Assembly (NCBI GenBank): GCA_025463135.1
Contig: JAOAPY010000035.1
Span: 1-54,553 of the forward strand
Direction: 5' to 3'
From: Acidobacteriota bacterium
GTDB lineage: Bacteria > Acidobacteriota > Blastocatellia > Pyrinomonadales > Pyrinomonadaceae
Length of the DNA stretch: 54,553 nucleotides
Shown: piece by piece, positions 49,656 through 54,553 of the stretch
Numbering within the stretch: position 1 is the stretch's first letter
How the letters are laid out: every line of letters starts with the position of its first letter
The notes under the pieces: model-generated
Told to the model about the DNA's origin: nothing
Seen by the model: only the letters and a program-made list of their open reading frames with translations
The model's database searches: none
Program-made: the position numbers and the translations under genes

Positions 49656-50908
49656 GCAAACGCCGGACGGCCACCGACGTAGACCTTCCACGCGTGCTCC
49701 CTGCCGAAAAAGTAAGCGAGGTGGCGATAGTCCTGCACATCGTGGATCACAAAGTCGGCCAACTTCCCTGTTTCGAGTGATCCAATCTGCTCGCCACGGC
49801 CGAGGCTGTAAGCGGCATTGATTGTAACCGCGCTGATCGCTTCCTCAGGCAGCACTTTCATTTGCGTCGAAGCCAGCGACAAAACCAGCGGCATCGAGGT
49901 GGTCGGAGAAGAGCCCGGATTAAAGTCAGTCGCCAAGACTATTGCCAAGCCGGCGTCAATCATAGCGCGCGCCGCCGGATACCGCGCCGAGCCGAGCGCG
50001 TAAACCGAGGCGGGCAGCAGTACCGGTTGGACGTTTGCTGCTTTCAGCGCCCCGATTCCTTCCGCATCAGTATGTTCGAGATGATCGGCAGTGGCAGTGC
50101 CTAGTTCCGCGGCCAGTTTGGCGCCCCCCGACAGCGAAAACTGATCGGCATGAAGACGCAGCCTCATTCCCTTGGTGCGCGCGGCTGACAGGATCTGCCG
50201 CGACTCAGCTACGCTGAAGACATTCTGTTCGCAGAACACATCGCAGCATTCCGCCAGCTTCTGCTCAGAGATCAGTGGGATCATCTCTTCAATAAGAAGT
50301 TCGATATACGCTTCACGGCGGGAACGATATTCTTCAGGGACCTCATGGGCACCGAGAAAGGTGGGAACATACCGCAGGTGTGTTTCAGCGTCTTCACCAA
50401 GACGCTTGATAGCCCTCAGGATCTTCAGCTCGTCTTCAACGCTAAGTCCATAGCCGGATTTTGCTTCGATGGTCGTTGTACCGCCGCGCAGAAACCAACG
50501 GGCATAGCGCTTCGCGATCTCAACCAGATCATCCTGCGTTGCGGCTCGAGTCGCACGCACCGTGGATTGAATTCCTCCTCCGCGAGCAGCTATTTGCTGG
50601 TAGGTGGTTCCGGCGACTCGCTCTGCGAATTCATCGGCACGCGTGCCGGCAAAAACCGGATGCGTATGGGCGTCGACAAAGCCTGGCATGACCAGCCGTC
50701 CACCTGCGTCCATGACTTCGCAGACGGCGTTGATGAGTGGCTCGATCTCTGCGCGGGCGCCGACCTTCTCAATGCGATCACCGCGCACCAGCATGGCGCC
50801 GTCACTGATTATTGACAGCTCACGCAGTTCCGGGCCCACGCGCGCTCGTGCCGGCCCCGCCAGTGTGACGAGCTGTGAACAATTTATTATGGCAAGCAAC
50901 TCAGGCAC
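49649..50908 (-). CDS. hutI: Imidazolonepropionase
   Basis: From GTG at 50908 (AAAGG five bases upstream) the product is 419 residues. It hydrolyses imidazolonepropionate in histidine degradation. It has [21 protein letters not shown] (metal HxH), [44 protein letters not shown] and [14 protein letters not shown] in the family order. The frame opens 46 codons further upstream, but those are encoded by the 22-bp inverted repeat (peptide [15 protein letters not shown]) and rejected. No other hut genes are in the window; the neighbouring permease may import the amino acid. Confidence 0.94.
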   Translation of the reverse strand: MPELLAIINCSQLVTLAGPARARVGPELRELSIISDGAMLVRGDRIEKVGARAEIEPLINAVCEVMDAGGRLVMPGFVDAHTHPVFAGTRADEFAERVAGTTYQQIAARGGGIQSTVRATRAATQDDLVEIAKRYARWFLRGGTTTIEAKSGYGLSVEDELKILRAIKRLGEDAETHLRYVPTFLGAHEVPEEYRSRREAYIELLIEEMIPLISEQKLAECCDVFCEQNVFSVAESRQILSAARTKGMRLRLHADQFSLSGGAKLAAELGTATADHLEHTDAEGIGALKAANVQPVLLPASVYALGSARYPAARAMIDAGLAIVLATDFNPGSSPTTSMPLVLSLASTQMKVLPEEAISAVTINAAYSLGRGEQIGSLETGKLADFVIHDVQDYRHLAYFFGREHAWKVYVGGRPAFAL

Positions 50909-50931
50909 TGCCTTTCCCAGGATAAGAACCA

Positions 50932-51037
50932 GGGACCGCACGCTTCCAGCGTGTTTAGGTTGTCCCTTCCGGGAACCGATCGTCTGACGGACAGAAGCCT
51001 CGAGCGCGGCCTCGGCACGCTGGAAGCGTGCGGTCCC
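50932..51037. repeat. Element with perfect 22-bp inverted repeats, between hutI and permease
   Basis: Bases 50932-50953 (GGGACCGCACGCTTCCAGCG...) and 51016-51037 are exact reverse complements of 22 bases, 62 bp apart. Each arm contains a smaller palindrome, CACGCTTCCAGCGTG. A partial copy lies near 11928. It fills the gap between the permease stop and the hutI start. Confidence 0.88.
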
Positions 51038-51042
51038 AGGCT

Positions 51043-52503
51043 TCACTTTGCCGGCACACCTCGTCTACCCAGCCAAAAGATCAGCGCGCCGACACAGTTT
51101 GCGATAATCACGGGTGCGATAATCTTTAAGGCAAACAGGGATCGGCTTTCCACCTTAATAATAGGTACGATTGTAAAACCGATGTACAGGAGCGAAACAA
51201 GAAAGCCGGAAGCGCAGGCAATCTTGAGCCATAGCGGAGCACGCACGCCGAAAGCCTTCATCCCAAACAGAGGTATCGCAAACAGCACCAGATAGGTCGA
51301 CGCGTAAAATACGCCACCCGCATTGTCGAGTAATTGAAACGCTTCCTGCGCATTGACCCCGATCAAACTTGCCAATCCCAGAACGAGTGTGACGGCGCCG
51401 ACAAAGAGGATCGAGTTGACCGGTGTCTTGCGCCGCGGATGCAAACGCGTAAACCACACCGGCAGCAGGCGGTCCCAGCCCGCAACCATCGGCAGACGAG
51501 TATTGCCCGCAAAGTAAATACTCATCAGGGCAATCTGCCGCACCACCACACCGAGAATTGCGAGTGAAACAATTTTCCCAACCCAGCCAAACGAACCAAA
51601 GCCAAGCGAAAGCACCTGGGGGATCGGTCCAATCAGATCAACTTTGTCCGGCGAAACAAACGCCAGCACGGAACTCGTCCCGAGAATGAACATCACGGCA
51701 ATTATGGGCGCCGCGATAATCACTGAGCGGCCAATATTGCGGGCCGGCGCTTTGGTTTCTCCTGCAAGAATGGCGATGTATTCAAAGCCCGTCAGCGCCC
51801 CCAGCGCGAGTTTGCTGTAGACGTTCAGGTTTAGCAGCGAAAGTTCCGGCACCCTCACGTTGAACGGGTGGTAAGCGCCGACGGTTCCGCGCACCAGCCC
51901 GAACAGCGGCAAGCCAATCAGCGCCGCAAAAGTAATCATCAGCATCACGCCACCAGCGTTATGCACCCACTTTCCCAGGCCGAGTCCGCGCACGGCGGCG
52001 GCCATCATCGCGATCACCAGCACGCAACTAACTACGGTGATGAGCCATTTCTCTTCTTTCATCCACGGTACATTCAGCGCGTAACAGGCGTTAGTGGTGA
52101 CTACGAGTCCGATGCCCGCCAGAATTGAAATCGCAAAGACCCAAAGGTTCCACGCCACCATGAAGGCCACAAAATCATTGAACCCCAGCTTGGCCCATTG
52201 ATAGAGGCCGCCCTCGAGCGGCATCAGCTTATTAAGAAAAATCACCGCGGCAGCCAGCGGCAGATAGAAAGTAACGATGGCCAGCAGCCAGAAGACATTC
52301 TGGGAATCACCCAGTTTCGCGGCCCATCCGACCCAGATAGTGCCGACCACAAATACGATCTGCGTGAGTACCAGATCGAATAGTCCCAGCTCTTTTTTGA
52401 AGACAGAGCTACGCGCCTCGACTTCGTGTTCAAGGGTCGCGAGCGCGTGGTTAGGTGTTTTGCTTTCTTGGTCCGCCAAACTAACACCCTCAAACAACGT
52501 CAA
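51043..52503 (-). CDS. APC family amino-acid permease
   Basis: The 486-residue protein has about twelve hydrophobic segments, with [48 protein letters not shown] (the family's PxEGGxYxW) and [28 protein letters not shown] (helix 6 ExxxPxR). These are amino acid-polyamine-organocation carriers. The start is a TTG. A TTG eight codons later, with GAGGG seven bases upstream, is an alternative. It precedes hutI on the same strand and may feed it histidine, an inference from position only. Confidence 0.9.
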   Translation of the reverse strand: MTLFEGVSLADQESKTPNHALATLEHEVEARSSVFKKELGLFDLVLTQIVFVVGTIWVGWAAKLGDSQNVFWLLAIVTFYLPLAAAVIFLNKLMPLEGGLYQWAKLGFNDFVAFMVAWNLWVFAISILAGIGLVVTTNACYALNVPWMKEEKWLITVVSCVLVIAMMAAAVRGLGLGKWVHNAGGVMLMITFAALIGLPLFGLVRGTVGAYHPFNVRVPELSLLNLNVYSKLALGALTGFEYIAILAGETKAPARNIGRSVIIAAPIIAVMFILGTSSVLAFVSPDKVDLIGPIPQVLSLGFGSFGWVGKIVSLAILGVVVRQIALMSIYFAGNTRLPMVAGWDRLLPVWFTRLHPRRKTPVNSILFVGAVTLVLGLASLIGVNAQEAFQLLDNAGGVFYASTYLVLFAIPLFGMKAFGVRAPLWLKIACASGFLVSLLYIGFTIVPIIKVESRSLFALKIIAPVIIANCVGALIFWLGRRGVPAK

Positions 52504-52595
52504 AGTATTCGGATCAGCAGAGGCTTCATCGCTATTAGTTTGACTGGACTACAGGCGCATAGCTGGGCGCTCAGTTGTATCTTCGCGCTCTGAAA

Positions 52596-53060
52596 CTACG
52601 CTGACGATGTGTGGTCGTGAACGATCTTCCAACCTTGCCTGGTCTTGCGAAATATCAAAGTGAATTTGCCATGTGGTTCATCACTCGCGCGTTTCAGGCG
52701 CCAGCTGCCGATCACCACGGCTCCATTCCTGCCCGACGGCGTTATCTCCAAATCAGAAAACGTCAGCGTGCCCATCTTCTCTTTCGAGTTGTAGTTTTTC
52801 TGATAGCGCTCGAGCACGGTCTGCCAGCCATGAGTCACACTGTCTCCGGACACAAAAACCGTTTTCGGCGAGCGATCATAGCCGTCCATATAGCCGGCGA
52901 TGTCGCCGCGATTCCAGGCATCGCGTTGCGCGTCAAGCACGGCCCGCACGGCGGCGCTGATCTTTTCGTCATGCGTTGCAGAACTCTGCGCTTTGATGGG
53001 GATCGTCAACACGGCGATTACCAAAAACCCTATTGCCGTCGAGGTTGTAATTCGGCGCAT
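52596..53060 (-). CDS. Secreted SnoaL/DUF4440-like protein, second copy
   Basis: From MRRITTSTAIGFLVIAV the product is 154 residues: a signal peptide ending near IKAQ, then an NTF2-like domain with VLDAQRDAWNRGDIAGYMDGY, VTHGWQTVLERYQ, GRNGAVVIGSWRLKR and GKFTLIFRKTRQGWKIVHDHTSS. It aligns with the protein at 42845-43495 over the whole domain, so the two are paralogues. AGGAATC precedes the ATG. The frame's 62 upstream codons are rejected. Function unknown. Confidence 0.82.
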   Translation of the reverse strand: MRRITTSTAIGFLVIAVLTIPIKAQSSATHDEKISAAVRAVLDAQRDAWNRGDIAGYMDGYDRSPKTVFVSGDSVTHGWQTVLERYQKNYNSKEKMGTLTFSDLEITPSGRNGAVVIGSWRLKRASDEPHGKFTLIFRKTRQGWKIVHDHTSSA

Positions 53061-53394
53061 GGTCCAGATTCCTTTGATGGTTGGCCAGTATTGTTTGCGC
53101 GCCAGACTATAAATGCACCGGACACTTTCCGACAAGCTTTTGCCGGTAGTTTCACGCCGAAGGCGTACGTCAATTCCAGCCCGGGGTTGTTCCAACCGCG
53201 GGTGTAGTTGAAGTAATTGAATGTAATCATCGAAGGTGTTGGCCAACTGTGCGGGAGGAAGTTAGCGAACTCTTTCAGAGTTCATGTGGTGATTGGGATT
53301 CTGATCGAGGGTTGAAAAAAACCCTGGGCTGAAATTGGCGAACGCCTTCGGTGTTTCCTGAACGGCCTGCTCATTTGATCGGACTGTTCGCTTC

Positions 53395-54090
53395 TCATTG
53401 ATTCTGCCTGCTCAGCCACTCCCGCACATCTTCACGCATCGACGGCACATACTCATGGGCGGCGTCATGACTGCGCACCTCGACATCACGCGCGCGCAAT
53501 TTCAAGCGCTCAAGATAGTCCGCGACACGAGCCGGCGGATAGAACTCGTCGCGAGATCCTGAAAGATAAAGCACCGCTGCCTCGGTTGGCCGATAAAGCT
53601 CGCTCGTTTCCCAATCACCCGGCAGGCCTCCGCAAATACCAATGACTCCACGCAATTTATCCGCGTGCGTAAAGGCAAAACGAAAATTGAGCGCACAGGT
53701 TTGCGAGAAGCCCAGCAGAAAAATGCGTTGCTCGCCGGCAACGCCCTCGTTGACGAGAGTGTCAATCAAATCGAGCAGGGCCTGATGATGCACAGCAACA
53801 GACTCTTCGGATTTGAAGTTCGTCAGCCAGCCAAACGCAAACCCCAATGGCCCACCTGTCTCCTTCGGCTCTTTGATGTGCTGGTGAAATCCCTGCAGCG
53901 ACGCAATGGCAAAATTATCCGGCGCCATCAGGCGCGCCTCGCGCATCATCTGCCGCTTGTTGGCGCCATAGCCATGCAGCGCGATCAGCAGAGGCGCCGG
54001 ACAGACTGCCGGCAAGTGCAAATCGTAATAGAGATTTATCTCGACTCTTAGCGAGCGTTCTGCTGTCGGCTTCTCGCCATTAATGTTCAT
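53395..54090 (-). CDS. Alpha/beta hydrolase (phospholipase/carboxylesterase-like)
   Basis: The 231-residue protein has LLIALHGYGANKRQM (oxyanion region), LLGFSQTCALNF with nucleophile Ser129, SGSRDEFYPPARV with Asp181, and HDAAHEYVP with His212, a full catalytic triad. The pattern matches the carboxylesterase/thioesterase Abhydrolase_2 group. The usual GFSQG is GFSQT here. It is cytosolic, with no signal. GGAAAAGAC lies before the ATG. Substrate unknown. Confidence 0.9.
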   Translation of the reverse strand: MNINGEKPTAERSLRVEINLYYDLHLPAVCPAPLLIALHGYGANKRQMMREARLMAPDNFAIASLQGFHQHIKEPKETGGPLGFAFGWLTNFKSEESVAVHHQALLDLIDTLVNEGVAGEQRIFLLGFSQTCALNFRFAFTHADKLRGVIGICGGLPGDWETSELYRPTEAAVLYLSGSRDEFYPPARVADYLERLKLRARDVEVRSHDAAHEYVPSMREDVREWLSRQNQ

Positions 54091-54168
54091 GTCTTTTCCA
54101 CTTCAGGCTTCCGTTTATCTTCGTGGGCCGCACAATGCGCGTAGCATAAAGGATGATATCAAAAATCT
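54091..54168. other. Short spacer upstream of the esterase gene
   Basis: The esterase promoter should lie here, but no strong -35/-10 pair stands out. No gene is present between 54091 and the window end. Confidence 0.4.
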
Positions 54169-54330
54169 AGTGAGCAACTCACAAGTAAGGAAGGGGAACC
54201 TGCCCCCGCTCGTTCCGGTAGAAATCATCAAGAGTTTGTAGCTTCCAACGCTGCATTACTATTCTTAACTTGATCGCTGGGCAAGATGCAGCGGGGACAG
54301 GGTCCCCTTCCTTAATGTCAGGTGCTCACT
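54169..54330. repeat. MITE-like element with ~42-bp inverted ends
   Basis: AAGGAAGGGGAACCTGCCCC at 54187 and GGGGACAGGGTCCCCTTCCTT at 54293 are near-exact complements (about 22 of 24 over the full arms), extended outward by AGTGAGCA and TGCTCACT. The 80-bp interior has no ORF. Distinct from family A although adjacent to it. Confidence 0.82.
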
Positions 54331-54404
54331 ACTCTCTTCACTGTTAATCCACTCGTGTTATGTGCCTGTTACAGAACCGGGAGCCGAAGCGACTGTGTGG
54401 AAAC

Positions 54405-54553
54405 TCCGACTACCGTGTCATGAAGTCAGTACCACCTCGCGGTAGCGGGTGGGTAAGTGATGGAGCAGCTATAACGCCGAGAGGATCTGGTTGCGCCCAG
54501 CGATCTTGTTGGGAGCAGACCCACCCGCTACCGCGTGGTGGTACTGACCTCAT
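54405..54553. repeat. Family A element at the window end
   Basis: ATGAAGTCAGTACCACC at 54420 and GGTGGTACTGACCTCAT at 54537 form a complete element that ends on the last base of the window. Its sequence, reversed, matches the window start including the flank GACACGGTAGTCGGAG. It is the third copy in the window. Confidence 0.88.

Noticed and set aside
50909-51046. N-terminal extension of HutI overlapping the permease
   Set aside because: It is encoded by the 22-bp inverted repeat; GTG at 50908 has a Shine-Dalgarno and fits family length.

Overview
The window is 54.6 kb of a GC-moderate bacterial chromosome, most likely from an Acidobacteriota member close to the Blastocatellia. This is an inference from gene content: an ECF sigma / zinc-finger / TPR-CHAT operon, TPR and Calx-beta secreted proteins, a large multihaem cytochrome, an all-in-one GH18-deacetylase-GT2 synthase, and a very high density of palindromic intergenic repeats. 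No rRNA gene or ribosomal-protein operon is present to settle the taxonomy. Both ends of the window lie in copies of the same palindromic repeat in opposite orientation, so the window is probably a whole assembly contig that broke at repeats.

Layout. 1-4.5 kb: a terminal repeat, two orphan membrane or secreted proteins, a tandem palindrome array, and a secreted Calx-beta protein. 4.5-8.7 kb: ECF sigma factor, putative zf-HC2 anti-sigma factor and TPR-CHAT protease, all on the plus strand. 8.7-15.8 kb: small genes (VOC, DHFR-like, membrane proteins, TPR, zinc-ribbon/PAN) with many repeats. 15.9-26.7 kb: metabolic and transport genes, namely pyruvate phosphate dikinase, a Tat-exported flavin amine oxidase, a VIT1-type transporter, a half-size GDT1 protein, a PLD-type enzyme, a family-A DNA polymerase without a 5' nuclease domain, and DinB. 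26.7-34.4 kb: MFS transporter, QueF, six-haem cytochrome, rhomboid protease, dicarboxylate symporter. 34.6-39.2 kb: dxs, tlyA and NAD kinase on the minus strand, a gene order kept in many bacteria. 39.4-43.5 kb: GNAT, metallophosphoesterase, tRNA-Ser(GCT), gltX, and a secreted SnoaL/DUF4440-like protein. 43.5-49.1 kb: a GT39-like membrane glycosyltransferase and the tri-modular exopolysaccharide synthase. 49.3-54.1 kb: a predicted short transcript unit, hutI with an amino-acid permease, a second SnoaL-like protein and an esterase.

The metabolic genes look like ordinary chromosomal housekeeping. No phage, integrase, transposase or CRISPR array was found.

The most unusual aspect is the repeat landscape. 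At least seven families of palindromic or inverted-repeat elements (80-160 bp, REPIN- or MITE-like) fill almost every intergenic gap. They supply the stop codons of queF, the GT39-like gene and hutI, create false N-terminal extensions in naive ORF calls, and in one case sit in frame inside a flavoprotein. The second notable item is an isolated minus-strand unit at 49.28-49.53 kb. It has a near-consensus sigma70 promoter, a Shine-Dalgarno fully complementary to the 16S tail, an 11-codon ORF and an intrinsic terminator, all directly upstream of the exopolysaccharide synthase.
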